Below, one piece after another: positions 26,264 through 34,767 of a DNA stretch of 64,000 nucleotides (position 1 is its first letter; each line of letters opens with the position of its first letter). The position numbers and the translations under genes were made by a program. The DNA is taken from assembly GCA_965249045.1 (NCBI GenBank), contig OZ252213.1, positions 1,054,001 to 1,118,000 of the forward strand. The letters run 5' to 3'. The stretch comes from Nemesobacter sp965249045 (GTDB lineage Bacteria; Desulfobacterota_D; UBA1144; Nemesobacterales; Nemesobacteraceae). Below the pieces are notes generated by a model. It made no database searches and was not told the origin of the DNA. It saw nothing but the letters and a program-made list of their open reading frames with translations.

Positions 26264-27534
26264 GCAACTTCGTTCTTTACATTCTCTATTTTTACCTTTA
26301 TTTCCGTCCCGGTATTGACCGTGCCTTCGGTCAGTTTTACGTGTATGTAGTTCTCCGTGGTGCAGTTCGACTTGCTCTCGACAATGGCGTCAAGGGTTTT
26401 ACCGATGAACTTCCTGTAGAAGTTTTCTTTTTTTGCTTTTCCAAGAGCGCGAAGTTCCGCCGCTCTTTGCTTTTTTACCTGCGGGGGAATCTGGTCTTTC
26501 ATGTTCGCGGCAGGGGTCATTTTCCTTATTGAGTAAGGAAACACGTGGAAATAGGTAAGTTCCGATGCCGCCGCGACGTCGCGGGAATTTTTAAACTGTT
26601 CCTGCGTTTCCCCGGGAAATCCGACCATTATGTCAGTACCGATTGAAGCCTCCGGCAATACGTTGCGTATGGTGTCTGTGCACTCAAGGAACTGCTCGGG
26701 GCTGTACCTTCTTCTCATTCTTCTCAGGACATCTCTATCTCCGCTTTGAAGCGCTACGTGGAAACTCGGGCAGACGATTTTGGAGTTTGAGACGAAACTG
26801 ATCAGTTCCTTTTTGGTGTCTGCGGGGTCAAGCGAGCTTAGCCTTATCCTGCGCACCGCACTAGACTCCTCAATCTTTCCAAGCAGACTGACAAGGTCAG
26901 AACCTGTATCTCTTCCGTAGCTTGCCAGGTGAACCCCGGTAAGAACGACTTCCTTGTACCCTGCACGTGCGAGAGTTTTTAGTCTTGAGATCACTTCATC
27001 CGCCCCGAGACTTCGGGACCGCCCGCGCGCTCTCGGAATCACGCAGAACGTGCAAGCATAATTGCACCCATCCTGCACCTTGAGAAACGCCCTTGTCCTG
27101 TCGGGAAAGAATCTGATGTCGGGGGTATCGAATTTCCTTTTCTTTTCCTTGAAGATATCAGATATGAGAACCTTCGGCTCATTCTGAACCTCGCCCCGGC
27201 GGACGACTCCGAGCAGGGATGAGAACTTGTGGGAGTTTCCGATTACGTAGTCGACTTCTTCTAGGGCCGAGAGTTGCTCGGGGGAAACCTGGGCGTAGCA
27301 GCCCGTGACTATTACCACACCGTGGGGATTTGATCTTTTTGCTCTGTATACGTAGTTTCTTGCTTCCGAATCCGCCTTGTGGGTGACGGTGCAGGTGTCT
27401 ATTACGTACACGTCCGCCAGCTCGTCGAATTTTTTGTTCTTTACAAACTCTGAGGATGGCAGGTGGTTAAGCAAGGCGGCCGTGTCATACTGGTTGACCT
27501 TGCACCCCAAGGTTACAACGGAGATCCTTTTCAT
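26245..27534 (-). CDS. mtaB: tRNA t6A37 C2-methylthiotransferase
   Basis: Radical-SAM enzyme adding a methylthio group to t6A at position 37 of ANN-decoding tRNAs. The first cluster ligands lie in TLGCKVNQYD, IDTCTVTH and VTGCYAQV; the radical-SAM cluster is CNYACTFC followed by VIPRARGRSRS; the TRAM region is near the C-terminus (TENYIHVKL). 429 residues is typical for MtaB. Its ATG overlaps the stop of mnmA by 4 bases (ATGA), so two tRNA-modification enzymes are co-translated. Confidence 0.94.
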   Translation of the reverse strand: MKRISVVTLGCKVNQYDTAALLNHLPSSEFVKNKKFDELADVYVIDTCTVTHKADSEARNYVYRAKRSNPHGVVIVTGCYAQVSPEQLSALEEVDYVIGNSHKFSSLLGVVRRGEVQNEPKVLISDIFKEKKRKFDTPDIRFFPDRTRAFLKVQDGCNYACTFCVIPRARGRSRSLGADEVISRLKTLARAGYKEVVLTGVHLASYGRDTGSDLVSLLGKIEESSAVRRIRLSSLDPADTKKELISFVSNSKIVCPSFHVALQSGDRDVLRRMRRRYSPEQFLECTDTIRNVLPEASIGTDIMVGFPGETQEQFKNSRDVAAASELTYFHVFPYSIRKMTPAANMKDQIPPQVKKQRAAELRALGKAKKENFYRKFIGKTLDAIVESKSNCTTENYIHVKLTEGTVNTGTEIKVKIENVKNEVAYAIAV

Positions 27535-28607
27535 TGCATGCGGGCCTCTTTTATCCAGCCGCCGCCCACCACGGCTTCGTCTCTGTAAAAGACGATTGCT
27601 TGGCCGGGTGTTACGGCTTTCTGCGGTTCCGAGAAATTCACTATTGCTTTGCCGTCATCGGTAACTGTCACTTTGGAAGGGACTGCGCCGTGGCGGTACC
27701 TTATTTTCGAGCGCACTTCGATTTCTCCTTCTGGAAGCTGGCTGACCCACGATAGGTCTCCCGCCGTAAGGGCATTGCTGTAAAGATCCTTCTCCTCTCC
27801 GACCCTGACCTCGTTTCGCTCGGCGTCAATACCGACAACATACATCGGCTTTCCTTTTGCGAAGCCGAGTCCGCGTCTCTGCCCTATGGTAAAAGATGCG
27901 ATTCCTCTGTGCTTTGCGACAGGGTTCCCCTCCATGTCCACTATGTGACCCTCTCTTTTTCCTCTCTCTAGGTATGGCTCAAGAAATTCCCTGTAGCCGT
28001 TTCCCGTGATAAAGCAGACGCCCATGCTTTCCGCCTTCGCGGCAACCCGAAGCCCCATATCTTCGGCAATCTTTCTTACTTCGGTTTTCGTTTTGTCTCC
28101 CAGAGGAAAAATAAGTTTTTCAAGCTCCCGCTGACCGAGAGTGAAGAGAAAGTAAGACTGGTCTTTGGCAGGATCGACGGCCCGCTCGAGAGAGTACTTG
28201 CCGGTCTCGGCGCTGCGGGATATCCTCGCGTAGTGTCCTGTGGCGAGAAAATCCGCATCAAGTTCAAGAGCGCGCTTCAAAAGGAAATCGAACTTCATGA
28301 ACTGGTTGCACAGCACGCAGGGTATTGGCGTCTCTCCGGAGTCGTACTTGCTTACGAAATCGGAAACCACAAGCTCCCTGAACGAATCCATGTAATTTAC
28401 CACGTAGTGAGGTATGCCTATTTCGTATGCTACTCTTCTCGCATCGCACACCTCGTCGGCGGAGCAGCATCCTCCCTCGCTCTCTCCGTAATCCCAAAGC
28501 TGCATGGTCACTCCTATAACTTCATGTCCCTGGGACTTAAGAAGAGCGGCCGTGGTGGCGCTGTCAACCCCTCCGCTCATGGCTACTACTATTCTCTTTT
28601 TCATCAC
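27531..28607 (-). CDS. mnmA: tRNA 2-thiouridine(34) synthase
   Basis: ATP-dependent thiolase of U34 in Glu/Gln/Lys tRNAs. PP-loop MSGGVDSATTAALL at the N-terminus, catalytic Cys in PCVLCNQFMKF and in GVCFITGNGYREF, and the tRNA-binding GHYARI and KDQSYFLFTL motifs are all visible. 358 residues is standard. First gene of the mnmA-mtaB pair, divergent from the permease gene. Confidence 0.95.
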   Translation of the reverse strand: MMKKRIVVAMSGGVDSATTAALLKSQGHEVIGVTMQLWDYGESEGGCCSADEVCDARRVAYEIGIPHYVVNYMDSFRELVVSDFVSKYDSGETPIPCVLCNQFMKFDFLLKRALELDADFLATGHYARISRSAETGKYSLERAVDPAKDQSYFLFTLGQRELEKLIFPLGDKTKTEVRKIAEDMGLRVAAKAESMGVCFITGNGYREFLEPYLERGKREGHIVDMEGNPVAKHRGIASFTIGQRRGLGFAKGKPMYVVGIDAERNEVRVGEEKDLYSNALTAGDLSWVSQLPEGEIEVRSKIRYRHGAVPSKVTVTDDGKAIVNFSEPQKAVTPGQAIVFYRDEAVVGGGWIKEARMQ

Positions 28608-28732
28608 GCAAGGATTCTACCCTAGAAAAGAAAGCGGACAAACGGAAAAGCTTCTTTTCGCTCCGCTGCGGAAAAGGGCGCGGAGCATCCGGTCGGGACT
28701 TGAATTATGTTAGATATGTTAGAATTGATAGA

Positions 28733-29737
28733 ATGAACGAGGTTTCATGTTGCCACACTCCGCCGCCCGGCGAACCGCTTCGAGTCAGCCGAAACCTGAA
28801 AATTTCTCTTGTATTGCTTCTGTGTCTGGTAGCCGTTTCCTTTCTGCCGACGCTTGAAGCCCTTAACACCTCGCTTCTGGGTTATCTAAAGCTGCTTGCC
28901 GTCCCGCTTATTTTGGGTTTTCTTCTGGGCGGGTCTATGGATTACTTCGTCCCCCAGGGGTTCATATACAGATACCTTGGCAGGACGGGAAAGCCGTCAC
29001 TTTTCTACGCGCTTGCGGGTGGTTTTCTAATGTCTTCCTGTTCGCATGGAATACTTGCAATAGCGATTCAGATCTACAGAAAAGGGGCTAGCATTCCAGC
29101 AGTGATAACGTTTCTTCTTGCTTCTCCCTGGGCGAACTTTCCCGTAACTATTCTTCTTGTAAGCTTTTTCGGATGGAAGGGCTTTCTGTTCATAGCAACA
29201 GCCGGATTTATCGCAATTCTTACGGGTTTTATTTTCGAGATACTTGAACGGGGCGGTTACATAGAGAAAAACAATGTCGTGGACGCAGAGGAGACATACG
29301 AATGGGAGAAGATAAAGAATTTCTCTCTTAGAGGAAGTGTCCCGGGAGTTCTCAGGGGAAGTCTCAATCTTTCTAACATGGTTCTCTGGTGGCTTATAGT
29401 CGGTCTTATTATGGCGGTTCTGATAGACGTATATGTGCCAGGGGAATTTTTTATGCAGTACCTTGGTCCGGACGCCGGGGGCCTTTTACTCACCCTTGCC
29501 GGAGCTACCGTGATTGAGGTCTGCAGCGAAGGAAGTTCGCTTGTGGCGTTTGAGATTTACGACAAGGTGGGGTCATTTGGAAATCCCTTCGTTTTTCTTA
29601 TGGCGGGGGTTGTGACCGACTATACGGAGATCGGACTTCTCTGGACAAACATAGGCAGAAAAACGGCCTTGCTCCTTCCCGTAGTGACTGTTCCGCAGGT
29701 ACTTTTCTTCGGGTTTCTTTACAACGCTTTTCTTTGA
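28733..29737 (+). CDS. ArsP/UPF0718-like permease
   Basis: About 334 residues from ATG 28733 with eight to ten hydrophobic helices. The two internally similar halves carry SSCSHGILAIAIQIY with LLASPWANFPVTI, and EVCSEGSSLVAFEIY with FLMAGVVTDYTEIGLL, the paired Cys-Ser signature of the DUF318/ArsP permease family (members export trivalent organoarsenicals, others are uncharacterised). The N-terminal tail has SCCHTPPPGE, a possible metal-binding patch. No arsR or arsM is nearby, so the substrate is open. The in-frame TTG at 28700 is not preferred. Confidence 0.8.
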   Translation: MNEVSCCHTPPPGEPLRVSRNLKISLVLLLCLVAVSFLPTLEALNTSLLGYLKLLAVPLILGFLLGGSMDYFVPQGFIYRYLGRTGKPSLFYALAGGFLMSSCSHGILAIAIQIYRKGASIPAVITFLLASPWANFPVTILLVSFFGWKGFLFIATAGFIAILTGFIFEILERGGYIEKNNVVDAEETYEWEKIKNFSLRGSVPGVLRGSLNLSNMVLWWLIVGLIMAVLIDVYVPGEFFMQYLGPDAGGLLLTLAGATVIEVCSEGSSLVAFEIYDKVGSFGNPFVFLMAGVVTDYTEIGLLWTNIGRKTALLLPVVTVPQVLFFGFLYNAFL

Positions 29738-29755
29738 ACCTCCAGGAGGGATCAA

Positions 29756-30337
29756 ATGCGAAGATGTCCTTGGTGTGAGAAGAGCGATATTGAAAGGGCT
29801 TACCATGACAGTGAGTGGGGAGTGCCCGTTTTCTCCGACGAAAAGCAGTTTGAGTTTCTGGTGCTGGAATCTGCCCAGGCGGGGCTCAGCTGGCTCACGG
29901 TTCTTCGCAAAAGGGAGAACTACAGGCGTCTTTACGACGGATTTGATCCGGAAAAAGTCGCCTGCTACGAAGAGAAAAAGATACAGGAACTTATGTCGGA
30001 CAGCGGAATAATACGCAACCGCAAGAAGATAGATGCTTCAATAAATAACGCCAGACGGTTTCTGGAAATACGGGGTGAGTTCGGAAGTTTTTCCGATTAC
30101 CTGTGGGGATTTACGGGAGGCATTCCCGTTACGAACAGTTGGGAGAAACTCTCAGAAATACCCGCTTTTACGGAGCTTTCGGTGACGGTGAGTCGTGATC
30201 TTAAAAAAAGGGGATTTCGTTTCATGGGTCCCACCATAGTCTACTCGCATCTTCAGGCGACCGGTGTGGTGAACGATCATCTGGTCTCGTGTTTTCGCTA
30301 CGGTGAGATCTTGGGTTTAAGCAAGGGAGTCAAATAG
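29756..30337 (+). CDS. tag: DNA-3-methyladenine glycosylase I
   Basis: Removes 3-methyladenine from alkylated DNA. 193 residues with the zinc-binding N-terminus RCPWCEK and YHDSEWGVPV, the base pocket ESAQAGLSWLTVLRKRENYR, and the C-terminal GVVNDHLVSCFRY supplying the remaining His/Cys ligands. CAGGAGGGATC precedes the ATG. It ends overlapping the convergent gene by 21 bases. Confidence 0.95.
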   Translation: MRRCPWCEKSDIERAYHDSEWGVPVFSDEKQFEFLVLESAQAGLSWLTVLRKRENYRRLYDGFDPEKVACYEEKKIQELMSDSGIIRNRKKIDASINNARRFLEIRGEFGSFSDYLWGFTGGIPVTNSWEKLSEIPAFTELSVTVSRDLKKRGFRFMGPTIVYSHLQATGVVNDHLVSCFRYGEILGLSKGVK

Positions 30338-30937
30338 CCGCATCAGGTAATTTCCGCTTTTCCTGCTGAATTCTACTATTTTTTCGATATCTTCTTGGCT
30401 CAAAGTTTCTTCAACTTTTTTCACCGTTCTCTTTATCGCCAAGGAATGTACAGGGTCTTCTTTTGCGTGGACTTCTATGAACGTCGAGGGGTCGGGAGCC
30501 GACTTTATTTCAGGAAAAAGAAGCCCCGATACGTTTTCAAACAGATAGGAATGTCCGAGTATCGCGAGAGGAAACTGCTCGGCGGCGTTCTGGAGGAACT
30601 CGTCATATTCGCTTGCGACTTCAACACAGAATGGATTGATTTCTTTTTCCCCCAGATCCTTTAAGTCTCTGAGAGCCAACTCCGCGTGTCCGAGTTCTCC
30701 CTGAGCGCAGGAATGGAATCTCTTGCTCAGGTAAGGGTCTGAGTCCCTCGTGTTTAAGCTTGCTATGTTGACCGCTCTCTGGCTGAGAAACTCGATGATA
30801 TAGAAGGTAAGCAGGAATCTTGCGTAGGTTTTCCGGGTGAGGTTCCCGGAAACAAGATCCTTTATTTCCTCTTTGTCCTTTACCCTACGGAGATAGGTTT
30901 CGACTTCCATGTCAAGAAGCGATTCGAGTTTTTCCAT
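30317..30937 (-). CDS. heme-oxygenase-fold / iron-containing redox enzyme family protein
   Basis: 206 all-helical residues. Candidate metal ligands are in AQGELGHAELALRD (Glu and His) and FIEVHAKEDPVHSLAI (Glu, His, Asp, His), the spacing used by heme-oxygenase-like diiron oxidases. No heme-specific motif or signal peptide is seen. The family includes oxidases that act on small amines and fatty acids as well as proteins of unknown role; the substrate here cannot be inferred. It stands opposite tag with a 21-base 3' overlap. Confidence 0.65.
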   Translation of the reverse strand: MEKLESLLDMEVETYLRRVKDKEEIKDLVSGNLTRKTYARFLLTFYIIEFLSQRAVNIASLNTRDSDPYLSKRFHSCAQGELGHAELALRDLKDLGEKEINPFCVEVASEYDEFLQNAAEQFPLAILGHSYLFENVSGLLFPEIKSAPDPSTFIEVHAKEDPVHSLAIKRTVKKVEETLSQEDIEKIVEFSRKSGNYLMRLFDSLA

Positions 30938-31067
30938 CGTGTTTTTCCCGCAAGAAAATTCAGGGTGACTATTATAATATAGAAATCCGTATTGTTAATT
31001 TTTCCCGCCGTTTTTCAGGTTGACTGCGCTACTTGGCTCAGGAACCATTAGGAAGCACATTTTTCCC

Positions 31068-31144
31068 GCGCCCGTAGCCCAACTGGACAGAGCGCTTGAC
31101 TACGGATCAAGAGGTTGGGGGTTCGAATCCCTCCGGGCGCGCCA
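31068..31144 (+). tRNA. tRNA-Arg (ACG)
   Basis: GCGCCCG acceptor pairs with CGGGCGC; anticodon loop CTACGGA gives ACG; T loop GTTCGAATC; CCA encoded. The AT-rich accessory patch with an abortive-infection remnant starts just after it (31145-31347 is about 200 bases with no gene seen), consistent with an integration hot spot. Confidence 0.97.
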
Positions 31145-31347
31145 TTCTTCAATTTTTATTATTTTTTACACACCCGTTGTATGGGTATCGAATAACATAT
31201 TGTAATTGCTCAGCTTTAAGTTCTAATTTCTCAAATATTTTCTCTATAATTTCACGTTCGGCCACTAAAGCCAATCTAGCACATCACCACTATGAGTAAT
31301 TGTTCATTGTGTTCACTCAGATGTTCATTTTGTTCGTGGAGAGGAAA

Positions 31348-32028
31348 TCAATGGGTGTTCTCATGATCATCTGACTTTGCTTCCACGTCTTTTGATTGAA
31401 TTGTTGCAGCTAGAGCAACATAGTGTTCATTAGCCTTATAACTTTTTCCATCTATGTTTATTTGGCATTTGCTCTCCACAAATTTTTGGTAATCTTGATA
31501 GCCTTTTATGGCTTCCGAAAGATCGTAGTATTTTCCATTATGGACGTAGCAAAACTTCTTAGTAAATTTCTCCTTTTGCGCATCATAAATAAGACCAGGA
31601 ACAGAACGCTTTTCGCCTAAATCATTAAAAACGGCCATGTAATTTATATTGTTCTTTGCCCATGTTATGCCACCCAAAATTGGGCTTTCAAACTCCGTAT
31701 CGATATCTTCGTTTATATGTTGGAGCAAATTTCTTAATTCTTTCATTCCACCCAATCTGGACGAAAATAATTTGAATTCATCTGTACGCTGGTTAAATCT
31801 AGGTAAAATACACGCAATCTTTTCGTATCGAACAATGTTGTCAACAATAGAAAAAGCTAGCTCGTAAACTCGCAATACATCTTGAATGCTTTGCCTTTGA
31901 TCTGTTATGGCTTTTTCAAAACTGCGAAGAACTTTTGGCTTTCTTCGCTTGACAACATACTCGGTAATCAAGAATTGTCGCTGCAGAAGAACAAAAGCGT
32001 GTATAAGCCGTTTATCAATATCTGGCAT
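31348..32028 (-). CDS. hypothetical protein downstream of an abortive-infection remnant
   Basis: 226 residues from ATG 32028, which has GAAAGAG nine bases upstream and sits 4 bases after the stop of the Abi_C fragment; a longer frame to 32091 runs into that fragment. The protein is soluble, mostly helical in the first two thirds (IDKRLIHAFVLLQRQFLIT, VLRVYELAFSIVDNIVRYEK) with a HIN-containing RNLLQHINEDID motif. I do not recognise the family. Low GC and defence-like context suggest an acquired cassette. Confidence 0.6.
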   Translation of the reverse strand: MPDIDKRLIHAFVLLQRQFLITEYVVKRRKPKVLRSFEKAITDQRQSIQDVLRVYELAFSIVDNIVRYEKIACILPRFNQRTDEFKLFSSRLGGMKELRNLLQHINEDIDTEFESPILGGITWAKNNINYMAVFNDLGEKRSVPGLIYDAQKEKFTKKFCYVHNGKYYDLSEAIKGYQDYQKFVESKCQINIDGKSYKANEHYVALAATIQSKDVEAKSDDHENTH

Positions 32029-32032
32029 AGTT

Positions 32033-32178
32033 TTAACTCTTTCTTTCTTCATGGGTGTCGAAAAGAAATGTAGCAAGAGTAGACGCTGCACCTACGGCTA
32101 ATTTGGCATGCCTTATTGACAATCCTCCAGACTTTCCATCTTTCCCATGACCGGTTCCATAAAGCCCACGTAGTTCTG
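32033..32178 (-). pseudogene. Abi_C-domain (abortive infection family) C-terminal fragment
   Basis: Minus-strand translation just outside the IS256-type element reads ELRGLYGTGHGKDGKSGG then LSIRHAKLAVGAASTLATFL and DTHEERKS followed by TAA at 32033. The GTGHGK...RHAKLAVGAASTLA pattern is the C-terminal signature of abortive infection family proteins. Everything upstream is replaced by the insertion element, so the gene is beheaded. The sequence on the other side of the element does not give a recognisable N-terminal half. Confidence 0.72.
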
Positions 32179-33716
32179 GAGTTATAACTAAATCTGGTGT
32201 TCAGAGTGATTTGAAAAAAAGCGGCGTATCCGGTTGATTTGTTGTTTGAGTTCAAAAAAACAACCAATAGGAGGATACGCCACTATGGGCAAGAAGGATA
32301 AAGTTTTTGACCTCAAAGGTCAAAAAGAGACAATCGATTCATTGAACGGACTGTTCAGCAAATTTGTCCACTCAGAAAGACAGAGAGCGGTTGCCAAAGA
32401 ATTGAAGCTTGACGGACACATGGGAAACGGGCTTCAAGGCCCCGGGGCGGTTGCTGACCCCCTCAGCGAGATGTTGAGAGAGGGCGCCCGGTTTCTTCTC
32501 GGCACAGCCGTGCGGTGCGAGCTCGAAGAGTTCCTCAAGCAATACGAGGATCGTCTTCTGGACAATGGGAGAGTCGCGGTTGTGCGCAACGGATACCTGC
32601 CCGAGCGGGAGATACAGACCGGCATTGGTCCCGTGAAGGTACGAGTTCCCAAGGTGAGGTCCAAGGACGGGGAACCCGTCACTTTCCACTCGGTATTGGT
32701 GCCTCCCTATGTGCGCAAGGCCGCGACGCTTGAGGCGGCTTTGCCTTGGCTGTATCTGAAGGGAGTATCCACCGGGGAGATGGGGCCTGCGCTAGAGGCG
32801 CTGATCGGGCCTGAGGCCAGGGGGCTTTCGCAAAGCACGGTGTCGCGGCTCAAAAAACAGTGGGCCGAGCAATACGGTACCTGGAGGACCGGGGATTTGA
32901 GCGAGGGTCGCTGGGTGTATATATGGGTAGACGGCATATACAGCAACATACGAGGAGATAACCCTCGGTTGTGCGTGCTGGTGGTCATAGGGGTAAACGA
33001 ACGTGGGGAGAAGCACTTCCTGGCTATCGAAGACGGTGTGCGAGAATCAAAGCAGAGCTGGCGTGAGGTATTGGTGAATCTCAAAGGGCGTGGGATGAAG
33101 GAAGCCCCGAAGCTTGCTGTTGGAGATGGAGCGCTTGGGTTTTGGCCCGCTCTTGAAGAGGTTTACGGAGAAACCCGTCAGCAGCGCTGCTGGGTGCACA
33201 AAACGATGAACGTACTCAACTACCTGCCCAAGTCCTCCCAGCCCAAGGCCAAGAGGCAGCTGCATGATATCTGGCAGGCGGAGACAAAGGAAGACGCGGA
33301 GAGGGCCTTTGATCTGTTCTTGAAGACATATGAAGACAAGTACCCGAGAGCGGCACAGTGCCTTGTGAAGGACAGGGAGGAGTTGCTGGCGTTTTACGAC
33401 TTTCCCGCCAACCACTGGCGGAGCATTCGGACAACGAACCCGATTGAGTCGGCCTTCGGCACAATACGGCATCGGACCAGACGCTGCAAAGGCTGTCTGA
33501 GTTCCGAGGGCATGTTGCACATGATATTCAAGCTGGGGATGTGCGCGGAGAAGAACTGGCGCAAAATTAACGGGTTTGATTTCCTGGCGAAAGTGATAAC
33601 GGGAGTGAAGTTCAGAGATGGGATCGAAGAGACAACAGAGAAAACAGCGGAGGTGACGACAGACGATCAGGTCGCCGCTTGATCATGTCCTTGAACACCA
33701 GATTTGCATATATCTC
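32179..33716 (+). mobile_element. IS256-type insertion element, copy 1
   Basis: Ends are imperfect 22-base inverted repeats of the form GAG-TATA-AAAT-TGGTGT: left 32179-32200, right 33695-33716. The second copy at 58753-60285 has the same ends. The element carries one transposase. No target duplication is seen here: the 9 bases on the two sides differ, so a deletion or rearrangement has probably occurred since insertion, consistent with the truncated Abi_C gene on one flank. Confidence 0.82.
32285..33682 (+). CDS. IS256 (mutator)-family transposase, copy 1
   Basis: 465 residues from ATG 32285, preceded by AGGAGGATACGCC; the longer frame to 32234 is not needed. DDE-type catalytic motifs: VDGIYSNIRGDNPRLCVLV, VGDGALGFWPALEEVY followed by QQRCWVHKTMNVLNYLPKS, and NPIESAFGTIRHRTRRCKG with the Glu. 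The mutator signature is complete, so it could be active. It is about as long as, and closely similar to, the copy-2 protein. Confidence 0.93.
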   Translation: MGKKDKVFDLKGQKETIDSLNGLFSKFVHSERQRAVAKELKLDGHMGNGLQGPGAVADPLSEMLREGARFLLGTAVRCELEEFLKQYEDRLLDNGRVAVVRNGYLPEREIQTGIGPVKVRVPKVRSKDGEPVTFHSVLVPPYVRKAATLEAALPWLYLKGVSTGEMGPALEALIGPEARGLSQSTVSRLKKQWAEQYGTWRTGDLSEGRWVYIWVDGIYSNIRGDNPRLCVLVVIGVNERGEKHFLAIEDGVRESKQSWREVLVNLKGRGMKEAPKLAVGDGALGFWPALEEVYGETRQQRCWVHKTMNVLNYLPKSSQPKAKRQLHDIWQAETKEDAERAFDLFLKTYEDKYPRAAQCLVKDREELLAFYDFPANHWRSIRTTNPIESAFGTIRHRTRRCKGCLSSEGMLHMIFKLGMCAEKNWRKINGFDFLAKVITGVKFRDGIEETTEKTAEVTTDDQVAA

Positions 33717-33874
33717 CAGAATTTTTGCTAATTCCCGTTGTTAAACATGCTACTTGAACGCTTGTTCGAGAGAAAATGTAAAAGAAATAAAGTTCTAATT
33801 TGTCTAATTATGTATGTAAGTCCCAATAGAAATTATGCCAGCCCCTGTTCGCCGCTCTTAGAATAAAGAAAAAG

Positions 33875-33913
33875 TGATCAAACCATCTTTGTCATTTGAT
33901 CAAACCATCTTTG
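33875..33913. repeat. two direct 17-base repeats
   Basis: TGATCAAACCATCTTTG occurs at 33875-33891 and again at 33897-33913, a 22-base period. The 33717-34005 stretch between the IS and the zinc cluster otherwise shows no gene. Confidence 0.85.
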
Positions 33914-34005
33914 CAACCACACTAAGCATTTTGTCAGTGAGCAATATATCAACTACGGGGCGCCACCATAAACTATTCTGAAGCTTTCTGATCCCATGCA
34001 CGGAT

Positions 34006-34767
34006 TCAGGCTGTTCCTTTGTTTGCTATCCTAACCCCTCGTATAATCAGGGCCGTTGCGGCATATGACAGAATGATAATCGGTCCGGCGGGCATATCGA
34101 ACGCTATGGCAAAGGCGATACCGGACAGAACCGCTGCCACCCCGCAGAGCCACGCAATAAGATACGGACGTTTGACGTGTACCGCGGCCAAAGCTGGGAG
34201 TATAAGGCTTGCAAAAACTACATAGACGCCGACCAGTTGAACCGATGAAGTGATGGCGAGAGCGAAGAGCAGGTAAAACCCCATGTTGGTTCGCACCTCC
34301 GGCTTGGAAAACCAGGCCATCAGTATCAATGCGTAAATAGGTGCGTGTTTCGCTACATCTGTCCATGTCACAAACAGCATCTGTCCCGAGAGCAGATGCT
34401 TTACTTCATCTCCGCCGTGGGGGTGATCGGCGAGCAGCAAAAGCGCCAGCGATGCGGCAAGCACGAAAGCGCACCCTATGATCGCTTCCTGTCGCTCGGG
34501 CATCGCCGTTTCCACCTTGCGGAAAAACAGCCCTGCCACGATCGCGCAGACAAGCGCTATGAGTTGAATCAGCCACGGGGATGGATTGTGAATAAGCAGG
34601 CTGCCTGCCACAAGCCCAAGCCCCGCAATCTGCGCCACCGCGAGATCAATAAAGATGATACCGCGACGGAGCACCTCGATACCCAGAGGGGCGTGCGTGA
34701 GTGCGATCATGAGGCCGGCCGCCAGCGCCGGCCCGATGATTTCCAAGAGCTCATTGCCGAACATCAT
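34006..34767 (-). CDS. znuB: zinc/manganese-type ABC transporter permease (ZnuB-like)
   Basis: 253 residues with seven or more helices. The family motif HAPLGIEVLRRGIIFIDLAVAQ is near the N-terminus (the GxxVLxRGxIFxxxA pattern of ABC-3 permeases), and the later LFALAITSSVQLVGVYVVFA and ILPALAAVHV complete it. Its start overlaps the 3' end of the binding-protein gene. The ATPase ZnuC is not encoded next to it and must come from elsewhere. Confidence 0.87.
   Translation of the reverse strand: MMFGNELLEIIGPALAAGLMIALTHAPLGIEVLRRGIIFIDLAVAQIAGLGLVAGSLLIHNPSPWLIQLIALVCAIVAGLFFRKVETAMPERQEAIIGCAFVLAASLALLLLADHPHGGDEVKHLLSGQMLFVTWTDVAKHAPIYALILMAWFSKPEVRTNMGFYLLFALAITSSVQLVGVYVVFASLILPALAAVHVKRPYLIAWLCGVAAVLSGIAFAIAFDMPAGPIIILSYAATALIIRGVRIANKGTA

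Noticed and set aside
32049..32267. 72-codon minus-strand frame crossing the left end of IS256 copy 1
   Set aside because: It mixes IS end and Abi_C DNA in the wrong frame; the Abi_C signature is in another frame.
32707..33084. Long minus-strand frames inside the IS256 transposase genes (also 59590-60090)
   Set aside because: No family features; shadows of the transposase in high-GC codon positions.
33875..33913. CRISPR-like array
   Set aside because: Only two 17-base repeats with a 5-base spacer; no array anywhere in the window.
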